Assembly (NCBI RefSeq): GCF_964656455.1
Contig: NC_135726.1
Location: 20,967,168-21,031,167, forward strand
Direction of reading: 5' to 3'
DNA length: 64,000 nucleotides
Origin: Halichoerus grypus
Lineage: Eukaryota > Chordata > Mammalia > Carnivora > Phocidae
Shown: piece by piece, positions 46,981-58,629 of the stretch
Layout: every line of letters begins with the position of its first letter
Position numbering within the stretch: position 1 is the stretch's first letter
Notes under the pieces: generated by a model
The model's database searches: none
Told to the model about the DNA's origin: nothing
The model's input: the letters and a program-made list of their open reading frames with translations, nothing else
Translations under genes and position numbers: made by a program

Positions 46981-47720
46981 TAGACCCAACTTGTAATTTG
47001 CCCCCAGACTTCCCTACTTTTAGCACTGAAAGTCCCATGTCCTAACAGTGCTCCCAGTTTGAGATTAATCTGGACAGTGGTCACCCTACAAGTTTCATGA
47101 ACATATTACATTATGAATATTGAGCATCATCTGTGAATAAAGTGGGAGACTTCAAGAGGATGTTCCCAACTTAAGCCTAAACTGCATTTATTCAGTGTAC
47201 TATTCTAAGCCACCAGTAGAGAAGCTTTACCAGGTATTTATGTGAAATATCAAAAAACCTGCTGGGAAATAACTTTTCCAGAGGTCAAAAATAATTTAAT
47301 CCTAACATTATGTCCAAAGATAGCAGGGCAGGAATTAATGTCAGAGATCAGAGAATCTGCTAAGACTGATCCATAGTTTTAACTCTATACTTCTGGGAAA
47401 GAATACCTTTATGACTTCTTGGGGAGCAAAGATGACAATATCTCTGGAAGGAGAAGAATTTGGTAAAGTGGTGGAGAGGAGGGGCAAGGTGAACTTAAGT
47501 TCTCTAGAGCAAAAATAGATATTACGATATTATTTACTGTTCTGTTGATATATACAAGGATGCATTGATTAGAAGAATGCAGTCAGTATGTGTTTAGAAA
47601 TCTTTCTTTATGAAAAGGAAATTTTCAATGACCAATAAATAAAATTGATTTCCTTATTCAGTTTTTTTGAACACAGCATTAAAAAAATAATCTAGGATAT
47701 AGAGCTGAAGGATTCCCACG
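46981..47720. other. Unassigned sequence
   Basis: Nothing recognised. Confidence 0.5.
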
Positions 47721-47724
47721 TGTG

Positions 47725-47868
47725 TTAAACATTTACTGAATGCTAGGTCTTGTGCCAGGTAATTTGTATAATTTATCTTGTAAATACTTTCAAGAGATTC
47801 AATAAAAAAGATACTCTTTTCCCCATTTCACAGATCAGGAAAATGATTATTAAAAGTACAGGCTGACT
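47725..47868 (-). mobile_element. MIR/L2-type fragment
   Basis: 'aacatttactgaatgctagg', 'cttgtgccaggtaatttg', 'ttttccccatttcacagatc' belong to old mammalian SINE/LINE 3' ends (reverse MIR at the right). Boundaries rough. Confidence 0.5.
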
Positions 47869-48045
47869 GGGGTGCCTGGGTGGCTTAATAGAGTAAGCAT
47901 TTGACTTATTTTTTAATTTTAATTTTTTATTTTTTTTTATTATGTTCAATTAAGCATTTGATTCTTGATCTCAGCTCAGGTCTTGATTTCAGGGTCCTGA
48001 GTTCAAGCCCCGCACTAGGCTCCACGCTGGAGCCTACTTAACAAA
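47869..48045 (+). mobile_element. CAN-SINE interrupted by a T-rich insert
   Basis: SINE head 'ggggtgcctgggtggctta' runs to 'gtaagcatttgac' at 47905, then a 40-odd base T/A-rich insert, then the SINE resumes 'taagcatttgattcttgatc' and continues to 'caagccccgcactaggctcc'. The word taagcatttga is repeated at 47894-47904 and 47951-47961. The tail is short and not AAATAAA-like. Confidence 0.85.
47905..47950 (-). mobile_element. Tail-only L1 insertion inside a SINE (probable)
   Basis: A 46-base T/A-rich block, flanked by the 11-bp repeat taagcatttga. On the minus strand it reads attgaacataataaaa and A-rich sequence, resembling the last bases of the L1 3' end ('aacataacaataaaa') and its poly(A). 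The flanking repeat behaves as a target duplication, so this looks like a very strongly 5'-truncated L1 insertion. Confidence 0.55.
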
Positions 48046-49007
48046 TCAAACACAAATCCCTGGTGACTTAGCTAAAGGTAACACAAGTAATGAATGCCTC
48101 TATAGAATTTCAGTCGAAAAACTTGGATAACAGTGGTGTTACAAAAATTGTGTTAGTTGGAATGAACCACATACTCTGGGAACATTGGGGAAGGGTAGCT
48201 GATTTTGCATTCACTCCTCCAGGAAGGCTTTATAATGCATCTTCAGAATTCACTTTGGGGAATGCTGCCTTCAGGCACCACTTTATTATCATTGATGAAA
48301 ACGATAATGATCCTGAGTTAACAAAAATTAATAAGCATTTTTTATGAATGCATAGGCTTTAAGATAATTTTATGTAAAAAAATTATATAAAACATGAGAA
48401 GTTTTAGCTCATCACAGGCACTGGAGATGCATATAGATTTGAAAGTTTTCTTTCACCTCCTGAATTTTGGAGAGTTTTCAAAGAAAAGCAACCAAAAAAG
48501 GAGGAATAAAGGAGAAATCAGAAGGGAAGAAAGTACTTATATTCACTGATCCTTAGGAAAGGCACCATCCGGTTGGTGAAACAAAGCTGGAACTAGGTGT
48601 AAGGAGACATGGGGTGGAGTCCTATTTTGTCACCAGCTGCGTTTGGGCCTTGGGCAATTTCTTTAGTTAGTATGGATTCCACGAAATATATCATTAAAAA
48701 AATAAGTCCTGTCCACCCTTCATCAGCCAGGATTTCTATTTGAGGTCTAATGAGAGAACATATAAAAATATGTTTAAAAATTGATATATAACAGCAGATG
48801 GTAAATAAAACAAATATATTATTTAAATAAGAAAATACTAATATCTAAAAATGAAATAAATATTTCATTTTTAATATTTTATAAATTCTTTAACAATCAA
48901 TTAAATATCTTATTATTATAATTTAATATTATGGACTTATCTTTTTCTTTAGCATTAGAAGCTAAGATGGCCCATAGTCTGCCCAGAATTTAAAAAAGCA
49001 AAAATAA
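48046..49007. other. Unassigned AT-rich sequence
   Basis: No gene recognised. The 85-codon frame at 48090-48347 has no domain; a chance open frame is the simplest view. Confidence 0.5.
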
Positions 49008-49206
49008 GGGGTGCCTATCTGGCTGAGTGGGTTAAGCACCCGACTCTTGATTTCGGTTCAGGTCATGATCTCAGGGTCCTGGGATGGAACCCTGCGTTGG
49101 GCTCTTTGCTCAGCATGGAGTCTGCTTGGGATTCTCTCTCTCCCTCTGCCCCTCCCCCTCCATGCTCACTCTCCAGCACTCTCTCTCTCAAAAAAAAAAA
49201 AAAAAA
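49008..49206 (+). mobile_element. CAN-SINE
   Basis: Head 'ggggtgcctatctggctgag', 'gtcctgggatggaaccctg', CT tract and an A16-type tail to 49206. No clear target duplication (flanks 'gcaaaaataa' and 'gacactaatg'). Two short plus-strand frames across it are shadows. Confidence 0.95.
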
Positions 49207-49264
49207 GACACTAATGTCCCCTTAAAAGACCACAGTTGTAGTAATTATAAGTTAAGTATATGTA

Positions 49265-49425
49265 AGTCATATATACATAAAGCACCTACCAAATGCCAGG
49301 AGCAAGTCTCTATTCTTTACAAAAATCGTCTCACTTGATTTGACATTAGCAATGAGAGGTTTAGTATTGGTTCTGTTTCATACAAGTGTAAATTAACACT
49401 AAGAGACACACCTGAGGTTATATTA
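49265..49425 (-). mobile_element. MIR SINE, minus strand
   Basis: 'cctaccaaatgccaggagc', 'caaaaatcgtctcacttg', 'cacacctgaggttatatta' fit reverse MIR with old-repeat flank. Confidence 0.55.
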
Positions 49426-50160
49426 AATATATTGAATAAACCTAAGTTTAAAGTCAGTATGCCTCAAAGGCCCCAGGGTACCACTTTTCCATCCCATAAA
49501 AATACCAGTCCAATTTATTGCTTAGAGACAGTGTGAAAGGTGAATAAGGAAACAGGCCACATTTTCTGTATTTGCTGAAGCAACGATCTCATCCTTAAAT
49601 GCCTGCAGTGCCAAGCACAGAGCAGCTCTGTGTAGATCAGGCTAGTTATAGGGCAGTCTGCAGACATTCTTCCCTGAGGCTTATCAGAGAGAACCTCCTG
49701 CTGTCCACAGGGTTATTTGGTCTTGTTTTTCCTTTTGTGTTATTTTAGTGTGATTTATTTTCATCTTCATCTAATAGACATACATATTCTGTTTGGACTG
49801 GGAATAGGCCAGGACTTCTTGGTTGCCTTTTTGTGACTTCTGCTTAAAAGCAATAGAGTGTGCACTGTCTTGCATCTTATAATTTCCTATTTGATTGGCA
49901 TATTTTGTACCCCAGAATTTAGCATTATATTGCTCTGCCCCACCCTGTAATAACTAGTATAGTTCTATGTAGAACTATGTTGTAAATGTTGGTTATGTTT
50001 ATAACTGTGCAATACTAAAAATGCACGGTAAAAAAGAAAGAAAACTTTTGAATTCTCTCCCCTTGAAAATGCTCTTGCCTAAGGATGATCTGAGGAATCA
50101 CGAAACTACACATACCCACTGTCACCCCAAATGGAAGTCAAATCTTCAAAGCATACCCAA
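49426..50160. other. Unassigned single-copy sequence
   Basis: No gene recognised. It is not clearly repetitive. Confidence 0.45.
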
Positions 50161-50480
50161 TATTTAAACTCTGGCGGAAATGATAAACTAATTATCTTTG
50201 GAAGCAGGATTGTGCATGTTTATTTTGTGATTTAATAAAAAGCTGACATAGCGGCCATTAGCTTCCCAGAGTGTGCTCCGTTTAATATGCAAAACACACA
50301 GAAATTAACATAGTAATTATGTTAGAACTAACAGGATACAAACATTTTAAATGGATTTAACACATTAAATAATTCCATGTCTTATGTGGCCCTGGTGTCT
50401 TTCACAGATGGTCACAACATTTGCTAATTTGTTCTACAGGTAGTGCAAATTAATGTGATTTTTTTTGACTCTTATTCTTT
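50161..50480. promoter_or_regulatory. Putative conserved non-coding island, homeodomain-site rich
   Basis: Single-copy looking block with many TAAT/ATTA words: 'gataaactaattatcttt', 'tccgtttaatatgcaaaac', 'acatagtaattatgttag', 'gcaaattaatgtg', plus 'agcggccattagcttccc'. Three CpG in about 120 bases. Octamer-like ATGCAAA is present at about 50287. Typical of developmental enhancers; conservation not tested. Confidence 0.33.
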
Positions 50481-51280
50481 TTTAATGTGGACAGATAGCT
50501 TTATTTTTACTTAAAATCATAGCTACTCTGCTTAATGTGTTTTTTGGTTCCTTTAACAGAGAAGATCTATGTCCTTTTCAAAATGGTGGCTTTTTTTGCA
50601 TACAAGTTTGAATGTTGGGGAAGAAAAAAGGAAGTTAGTGAATATATGTGCATTTCATGTCCCAGATAGCACAGATGTTAATGTCACTAACACTACTCAA
50701 CTAGAAACCATTTATTCCCTTGCATAACAAAAATTTTTGAGTTGCCAACTATTCACAATATACTCCACCAGCTGCTGAGGGTACAAGGATAAATAACATG
50801 TATTGTGCTTTGATACCTTTACAGTATATAGGGACTGCTAAAATAAGATTTAGAAAAATGATTTTTTTCCATTTTCTTAATATCCCAACTAAGCAGAATA
50901 AACAATATTCTGTAGGAGTTCAAGGAAATATAATACAATTATTACTAGTTCAATTGTAATGGATTTTAATAAAAGGAACAAATACTCCTTGGAAAAACAC
51001 CTGATTCTGGGCATAGGCAGGAAATAGGAAGGGTAAACCGGAAGCATCTCTATATAAAAAATCATGGGTGTAGTCAAAGACCATCAAAGTCATATCAAAA
51101 CTAGGGGACTAGGAAGTCAGACTGAAGAGGCTCTTTGGCCAAAGATCATTTGATTATCTTTAGGGATGATTAAGTGCAGTGGATGAAAATTCATAAAAAA
51201 TGAGGTAATTAATGAGTCCATTGCTATGAAAACAAAACAAAAATCATCAGTTAGTTCTGATGACCATTGGAGAATGTTAG
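50481..51280. other. Unassigned AT-rich sequence
   Basis: No gene recognised. A short old-repeat-like patch may lie at 50740-50830 ('gagggtacaaggataaataa'). Confidence 0.45.
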
Positions 51281-51295
51281 AACTTCCTTTTTTCA

Positions 51296-51430
51296 GTGTT
51301 CCTGGGTGGCTCAGTCAGTTAACCATCTGACTCTTGATCTCAGCTCCAGTCTTGATCTCAGGGTCATTAGTACAAGCCCCATGTTCAGCTCTATGTGGGG
51401 TGTGGAACAAAACAAAACAAACAAAAACAA
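51296..51430 (+). mobile_element. Short CAN-SINE with AAAAC tail
   Basis: Head 'gtgttcctgggtggctcag', 'gtcattagtacaagcccc', ends in AAAACAAAACAAACAAA. It lacks the CT-rich segment of full-length copies. Flanks 'aacttccttttttc' (51281) and 'aacttctttttcc' (51431) are near-identical and are probably the target duplication. Confidence 0.9.
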
Positions 51431-51783
51431 AACTTCTTTTTCCATAAACTGGTAACAGGAAAAAAAAAATAAGCATTATCCTGCCTTTATTATGTATACT
51501 GTATCTCAGACTAACCAAATAATTAATAAGGGAAATTTCCCCTTAATGAAAGTATTTGAGCTTCCAAAAAAAAAAAAAAAATACAGGAAGATAGATAGGA
51601 CTAGAAAGTCATCATTTTACAACCTTAATGATTTTATGGATATGGTAAATGTTCATTGATGGCTGCCACCATCACTAAGTGAGGGAACAATTGAAAAAAC
51701 AAGTCTCCTGTGTATTAGTCTAAAAAAAGAATAATAGTTAATAAAACAAGAGCAACAAAACAGCAGAAAACCCTGATCTAAAT
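51431..51783. other. Unassigned sequence with poly(A)
   Basis: A15 run near 51567. No gene. Confidence 0.5.
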
Positions 51784-52006
51784 CCATGGTTCATAACCAG
51801 GTGCAATTCTGTCTCCTGGAGACATTGGTGATGTCTGGTGGCTTTTTTTTTTGGTCACAAATGGGGAGGTGCTATGGGCATCTAGTCGACAGAAGTCAAG
51901 GATGCTGTTAACCATCCTATACTGCATAGAAAGGCCCCACAACAAATAATTATCCAAAGGACTTATTTAAAAAAAATGTCAACAACGCTGAGGTTGAAAA
52001 ACACTG
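51784..52006 (+). mobile_element. MER5A-like hAT DNA transposon
   Basis: 'ctggagacattggtgatgtc', 'gggaggtgctatgggcatct', 'aaggatgctgttaaccatcc', 'ccacaacaaataattatcc', 'aacgctgaggttgaaaaac' follow MER5A order from end to end, with decayed termini 'catggttcataacc' and 'ggttgaaaaacactg'. An 8-bp flank atctaaat (51776-51783) and atctaaac (52007-52014), 7 of 8 identical, is the expected hAT target duplication length. Non-autonomous, old. Confidence 0.9.
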
Positions 52007-52079
52007 ATCTAAACCTATCTGTTTACAGAAAATACAGAATACAGAGGGCTGTGTTAAATGATACAGTGTAAGTGCAATC

Positions 52080-52635
52080 AGCAAAATATAGACTGAGGGA
52101 AACTCTCCAGGGTAAATGACCTGGTTTCTCAACAGATAAATTGTAAGGAAAGAAAGGAAAAGAGACAGAGACAAAGACAGAGAGAAATGCTCAGCGAGAC
52201 AGAAAAAGAGAGAACAGACAAAATCAATAGATTAATAAGATTTAAGAAACTTACCACCCAATTATGTATCCATGAAATCATACTGTAAGAAAATACATCA
52301 GTGGGGTGACTGGGGACTTTGGACACTGACTAGCTATTTGATAATGGTAACAAATTATTATTTGATATATGAGATTGATGTTTTGAATGTTTAAAAATAT
52401 AAGCCCTTATAGATATGATGCTGAAATATTTAAATATCAAATAGTATGCCTGGAATTTGCCTCAAAATAATCTAGAGGTGGGAGAAGTATATTGAGTGGA
52501 AACATACATGAAACAAGATGACCCATGAGTTCATAATTGTTGATGCCAGATGATGGTTACCTGGTGGATCATTAAGCTCTGTTAGTGTTTGCAATTTCTC
52601 TAACAATATTTTAAAGAGTTATTGAAATAAATCTT
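52080..52635 (+). mobile_element. Old L1-type 3' fragment (probable)
   Basis: 'gacctggtttctcaacag', 'ggactttggacactgactag', 'gaattgcctcaaaataatc'-like and 'gatgatggttacctggtgg' follow one known old repeat, which I believe is an L1M/HAL1-type 3' end but cannot assign with certainty. A GA-rich block sits at about 52140-52215. Confidence 0.5.
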
Positions 52636-52689
52636 ATCCCACCATTTTTAACTCCTTTATTAATGTATTTGATCTGATTTACTAAATTA

Positions 52690-52915
52690 AAACCCTTGAC
52701 TTTTGAGTCAAACATCCTTGGATTTGAATTCCAGTTCTCTCAATTAATAGCTGTATGGCATTGGTGACCTTATCTCACCCCATCATATCATTTTCCTCAT
52801 TTACAAAATGTGGGCTCACAATATCTAATGTTAATTGCTGGTGTATTAGAAATTGTAAGTAAAAAGTGCCTACCACAATGTTTGGTATAAATAGGTATAC
52901 AATAAATAGTTGCTA
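52690..52915 (+). mobile_element. MIR SINE, plus strand
   Basis: Near full length: 'cttggatttgaattccag', 'tagctgtatggcattggtg', 'catttacaaaatgtggg', 'ggtatacaataaatagttgc'. Confidence 0.8.
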
Positions 52916-53065
52916 CTTTAATCACTACAAACTTTTTAAGAAGGAAATTAATGTACTACCTTTAAACAATGTTTTGCATGCTATTCTGAGGTTTATCTTC
53001 AACTTATTCTTCATTAAGGAAGTAGATTTTGGATTGGAAAAATTGCCCTATGAGTGATCAATTCA
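52916..53065. other. Unassigned sequence
   Basis: Nothing recognised. Confidence 0.5.
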
Positions 53066-53069
53066 GAGT

Positions 53070-53310
53070 AGAAATATTTTAATCTAAGGGGAACGAGATG
53101 TACAGGCTTCCAGTTACGGAATGAATAAGTCATGGGAACGAAAGGTACAGGAAATATATTCAATGGTATTGTAATAAATAGCATTTTATGGTGACAAATG
53201 GTAGCTACACTTGTGGTGAGCATAGTAAAACACTAAAGAGTTGTCAAATTCTATGTTTTATACCTGAAACTAATGTAATATTATGTGTCAAATACACTTA
53301 AAAAAAGGAA
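53070..53310 (+). mobile_element. L1M-type 3' end
   Basis: 'ggaatgaataagtcatggg', 'cattttatggtgacaaatgg', 'gaaactaatgtaatattatg', 'gtcaaatacacttaaaaaa' match an old L1 3' end. 5' truncated, A-rich tail at 53298. Confidence 0.75.
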
Positions 53311-53945
53311 AAGAATAGAAATATCTTAGTTTGATAGAACCATCCTTCTCGTCTGAATTTCCTTTGTAATTTATTCAGTGATTTTGTATGGCTTGGTAAA
53401 GCTTACTGTTCATGACTCATGGTGACCTTAAAATCCCTCAACTATCTTCAGAGTGACTAATCATTGATTTTGTGTAAGGACTATTTAATTAAATAGATAC
53501 CAGGAAGAGATAGCATTTCTGTATAGAGAGAAATGGCTGAAGGTGATTATTAAATGTTTTCCTTGTGGAATTTTGATAAAGTTGTTGTTAATTTTTATTT
53601 TCTTCCTTAGGACATGCTTGTCTCTTCATTTGCCTCCTTTTCTGACATTGTCACACCATTGGGATGGTGCCTGTGTATTTGAGATATCTGACATTTCTCA
53701 AAGAGTTGACTTGACACATGTGTACTAATAAAGCTCAATTATTGAAAGATTAATAGTGTATTGGAAGAGGTCATGTATGGAGAATGACTAATGTTTTGAT
53801 ATTTGAAACTTATTTAAGTAGTTAAAATAGATTAACCTGACCCTTATCTGCTGGTACACACTACCATGGTCAACTCATACTAATTAACAGTATACATACT
53901 CCAATAAATACATACCTCTATTGTAAATATTAAATGATTTTATAC
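53311..53945. other. Unassigned sequence
   Basis: Nothing recognised. Confidence 0.5.
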
Positions 53946-53949
53946 CATT

Positions 53950-54140
53950 GGCAAATTTTTATTGAATGCTTATTAGGTTCCAAGCACTGTGCTAGGGTCT
54001 AGGAATATTTCAGTGAATAAAATATAATAAATACCTTCTTTCAAAGATTGCACAGCCAAGTGAAAACTGTAGTAAGACTCTTACTGAGCAAGCAGTAGGA
54101 AGGAAACCATCTCAGGCATAGTGACCCAGAGAAAGAGCAT
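53950..54140 (+). repeat. Old interspersed repeat, unassigned family
   Basis: 'aatgcttattaggttccaag', 'cactgtgctagggtctagg' and 'gcacagccaagtgaaaac' recall the same old repeat noted near 2.9 kb. Confidence 0.45.
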
Positions 54141-54517
54141 ATCATAGAGCTGATGGTATAATGATTGAATTGCTAGAAGAATGAACACTTAGGCTGGTAC
54201 TTAAGGATTGACATTAGTTAGCCAGATTAAGGAAAATGGATAGGGGTGGAGATGAAAAAATGATCCCAGGCATTAACATTCATATTTGGAAAGGGAGAAA
54301 ATCAAAAGGGGAAATTACACACTATTCCTGATGTACTACTCTTGCCCCTCCAACTCATTGTTTGATTAACACTAAGTGAGCTCATGTTTCTCACAGACAT
54401 ACATTATAATGTAAACTAAAAAGAAAATTCATGTGCTTCCAGGATTGTCTAAACAGTCTTCTATGGATTCATGGATATGGTAGTCCATCCTAGAGGTATG
54501 TGGTGGTCTTAGAATTA
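54141..54517. other. Unassigned sequence
   Basis: Nothing recognised. Confidence 0.5.
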
Positions 54518-54532
54518 GAAGATGGGAGTTTA

Positions 54533-54733
54533 TTTTTTTAAACCTTTATATATTTATTTGTTAAGAGAGAGCAAGCCAGTGTAAGCAGGGGGAGGGGTGG
54601 AGGGAGAGGGAGGCAAGCAGACTCCCTGCTGAGCATGGAGCCTAATGCAGGGCTGATCCCAGGACCCTGAGATCATGACCTGACCTGAAATCAAGAGTTG
54701 GATGCTTAACCAACTGAACCACCCAGGCGCCCC
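54533..54733 (-). mobile_element. CAN-SINE, minus strand, with target duplication
   Basis: Minus-strand head ggggcgcctgggtggttcag; tail T-rich at the left. The 15-bp repeat gaagatgggagttta at 54518-54532 and 54734-54748 is exact. Confidence 0.97.
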
Positions 54734-54748
54734 GAAGATGGGAGTTTA

Positions 54749-54894
54749 AAACATGACTATGCTCATGACTTCTTTCGTCTTATCTATAAGACTAATACAA
54801 CAGTAGAGATATTAAGGTATCTACTACTTCATAAGATTTTCATAAAATCATCAGATAAAATGTGAATTTGACCAGCAATATTTTAGAGGTCGAC
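54749..54894. other. Unassigned sequence
   Basis: Nothing recognised. Confidence 0.5.
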
Positions 54895-55705
54895 TGGATG
54901 TTTTGGTTATTTTGTGACAGCTTCGCTAAGATCTAATTCATTGAGCATAAAATTCACCCTTTAAAAGTTTACAATTCAGTGGATTTTAGTATATTCACAA
55001 AATCATGGTCATGACAACTGTCTGATTCCAGAACATTTTATCACCTCCGAAAGGAATCCCATGCATACCCATTAGCAGTCACTCAGAATGCCCCCTTCCT
55101 CTCTTTCCCTTGGCAACCACTAATATATTTCCTTTTGGGGATTTGCATATTCTGGACATTTCATAAAAATGAAATAAAATATGTGATCTGTTGGGTCTGG
55201 TTTCTTTCACTTAGCATGTTTTAAAGATCCATCCATGTTGTAGAATCTGTACTCTATCCTTTTATATGGCTGCATAGCATTCTATTGTATGGATATACCA
55301 CATTTGTTTATTCATTTATTAATTTATGGACATTTGCATTGTTTCTGCTTTTTGGTAGTTATGAATAATGCTGCCGTGAATATTCATGCACAAGTTTTTT
55401 GTGTGGACATAGACATTTGATTTTCATGGGTACATATCTAGAAGTGACATTGCCAGGTCACATGGTAACTCTAACCACTTGAGGAGCTGTCAGTTTTCCA
55501 TAGTATCTGCACAGTCTTTTTACAGTCTTGCCATCAAGGGTGTTCTAATTTTTCCACATTCTTGACACACATGTGATTGTCTTTTCATCTTAGCTATCCT
55601 GTCGTGTGAGGTAGCATCTCATTTTGGTTTTGATGTACATTTCCTTAATAACTAATGATGTTAAACAAATTCTCATGTACTCCTTGGCCATTGTATATCT
55701 TGTTT
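54895..55705 (-). mobile_element. L1 3' half, minus strand (L1M type)
   Basis: Reverse complement of an old L1 3' UTR ('aaattcaccctttaaaagtt', 'caattcagtggattttagta') and the ORF2 C-terminal coding region ('gatgttaaacaaattctcatg', 'tttggttttgatgtacattt', 'tgttcacattcttgcc'-like). About 800 bp, with a minus-strand start at about 55705. Older than the carnivoran L1 insertions. Confidence 0.88.
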
Positions 55706-56162
55706 GGGCACTTCGGTTTCAAAGGGAATTTTAAACTTAGGTACTCGTTGCAAATTTTAGTCAGCATACATCTCTACCTATTCACTTTGATTGCCATGAT
55801 AATTTTTTGTATAAAACATAACTTACTAATGAGTATTATTCATCATGTGTCCTTTATCATCAGGCTATCCAGCTATCATATTCTGCACACCTTCTGGTCT
55901 TCTGGAACCATGTATTATAGTATTTCAAAATATTTATATGCCACGTGGAGTGTTTCAGACACACTATAAGGAGAAAGAGTGACAAGGATAATGAGGAAGT
56001 GATATCTGGGTATAATTCAGAATTCAGTGAAATTTATAGATGGAGTTTTCCTACTTTAACAATAATGAGAAGGTTTATTCTTTAGCTGCTCTTTATCAAG
56101 TTTGCCTAGGATGGCAATGCTGTATATTATTGAGAAGGGGGAAAAAAAAGTTCTTGGTCCTT
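55706..56162. other. Unassigned sequence
   Basis: No gene recognised. The 104-codon plus-strand frame at 55655-55969 begins inside the L1 remnant and has no domain. Confidence 0.5.
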
Positions 56163-56177
56163 AAGAATTCTTCTGCC

Positions 56178-56394
56178 TTGGGGCACTTGGGTGGTTCAGT
56201 TGGTTAAGCATCTGACTTTTGTTTCTGGCTCAGATCATGGTCTCAGGGTCCTGGGATTAACCCTCTGTCAGCCTCCATACTCAGCAGGGAGTCTGCTTGA
56301 GGATTCTTTCTCTCCCTCTGCCCCTCCACCAACTTGTGCGTGCTCTCTCTTTCTCTGTCTCCCTAAAATAAAGAAATAAATCTCAAAAAAAAAT
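56178..56394 (+). mobile_element. CAN-SINE with target duplication
   Basis: Head 'ttggggcacttgggtggttc', 'gtcctgggattaaccctctg', CT tract, AAATAAATCTCAAAAA tail. Flanks aagaattcttctgcc (56163-56177) and aataattcttctgcc (56395-56409) differ at one position. Confidence 0.96.
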
Positions 56395-56409
56395 AATAAT
56401 TCTTCTGCC

Positions 56410-58424
56410 GTTAGTCCAATTCTAGCAAGTATGCCCTTAGAAGTGTAGGAATTTTAGGAAGTAATCAGCTAGGTATAGTTTCATAGTCATCTAGTGTCTT
56501 GATATATACCTAATAAAATGTATTTTATTAAATAGACTATGGCAAGTTCAAACGATGTAATAAAAAAGAATATTATTTAGAAACAAAGATTGTGTGTCCA
56601 ATATGTACAAGATTCCGTTTTGAGTGTTTGAGATAAATCAGTAAAAAATGATACAATAGACATGTACATATTTATATGGTAAGGTGCATAAAATATGTTG
56701 CAAATGAAAAGAACAGATTCTCATTGTAAATATATGTATATCATTCTCAATATATAGCTAGATGTGAAGTTTATATTAAATGCATCAAGATATGGATAAA
56801 CAGTGATCTCTCGACGGTAAATTATGGCTGGATTTTTTTCTCATTTGTATTTTCCATTTTTCTTGTTACTGAAAATATATTGTATAAAATATAAAGTATA
56901 AAAATAGGTTTAAATTTAGAAAGATTTATGTTTGAAGACATTAATTGCTTCCTTCTCTAGTAAAGTGAAGATTATATTATCTGGATTACAATGATGGTAT
57001 AAATGTTAAATGACAAGTAAAATAACTAAAAATTACCTCTTACACTTTTTGAGAAGCAAAGTATTTGAATGTGTGCTTATATATAATTATCAATGCAAGT
57101 CTATGGGAGGGGATTATTGTCTCAAATGTACAGAAATTTACTGTAAGGAATTGCATTGCTTAGCCAAAGTTCCCAAGTTAGGTCTTGATGAATTCAGTCT
57201 CTTTCATTAAATTTCCATTAACCCACCCAAAAATACACTTTTTTGGGGGTTTAAAGCCCATAACCACTAAAGCACAAAATGTGAAACACATATACTTTTG
57301 GTTGACCAATAGTTTATACTTTGTGTTCTCCATAATTTAGATAACACACAGAATTACCAGGCAGATGGAATGCTTAGTATTCAAAACCAGAGGCTTTTTG
57401 TGGCCCTAACTAAGTTCTTCCAAGAAAAGAGGTCGTCAAGTACCTGAGCTCTGATGAGATATGTTGCCAGTTTCACGTGGCTGACATATTAGACATGTTT
57501 CTCAGAAACCAAATGATAAGGTTTGAGAGAAGACTCTTCCTGAGCTTTCTGTTAAATAGAAGGTAAAAACCAGGGAGAGTTTTACCCTCCACAAACAGTG
57601 AAACAGGGAGACAATCATATCTCAAGCTAGAAATCCCATTTTTGTTTATTTGTTTTATTCTGTCTTTGTCGTCACAAAGAAGATGAGGCATTTCTTTATA
57701 CAGGTCCTCAATTGCCAACTTCTGTGAAATTCCTATTGCCTTCTTAATCCTATTTCTGAACTCAGTTTGAAATGTCCATGTTTGATTTCCCAGCACATTG
57801 AAATGGTTAGAAATTGAAGAGTGTTATACTTTTATCTTCCATCGTTCACATGTTTAAAGATCTACCAGTGTTCTGATGTAATTGACTCCATATGGATATT
57901 TCATCATATGATACACATAATCTGTTTTCACAACTAATTTATTCCTTTAATAGATTCCCTGCATGTGAATGATAAAAGTATTTACCTTGATCACATTGCT
58001 ACATTTGGAAAAGGTTCCACAGGAACCTCTCCAGGAGGTTTACTATTAATAACTTATGAATGTTTCAGCCTGAGTCTCAGACTCTCCAATTCCAATGTCA
58101 TTGCTTTTTTTATTTTTTTTCTGATAAGATGGTAAAAGTCAGTTATTACTCAATCCAGATCATTTTACATCTTTATGTGGATTCCTTACTTCAATCAAAC
58201 ATAACCACCCTTTTGTGTAAGGCGTATTCATTCCCACACCCATAACTATTCAAACTTTCTTTTCTATCATAGTCTTCCCCGACTCTTGGGCTCATCCATA
58301 ACCTACACAGTTTTCAGAGGTTTTTTAAATTATTCCTTTGCAAAATTATCTTTGATCGTAGAGATATTGTCCTTCCTGTGAGTTACTAGTTTCATGGTTT
58401 CTTAGATCTTTAATCATTACAATG
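56410..58424. other. Unassigned stretch of 2 kb
   Basis: No gene or firm repeat. A 107-codon minus-strand frame at 57473-57796 is the most protein-like open frame in the window (mixed, not low-complexity, composition) but shows no motif that I know and has no exon or promoter context. I list it as sequence only. Confidence 0.45.
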
Positions 58425-58629
58425 TTTTTCCCATATAGTAACCAGAGTGATCTTTTAAAAATGTAATTCAAATCAGGTGGCCATTCTTTCTTGTATCCTT
58501 CAAAGGCTATCTACTGCATTGAGATTCACACCTAAACTCCTCATTGTAGTCTAAAGTACCCTCTCAAATCTGGCCCATGCTGAAGTCTCCAGCTTTGCCC
58601 TATGTTACCTCTGTAGCTCTCAGTATATT

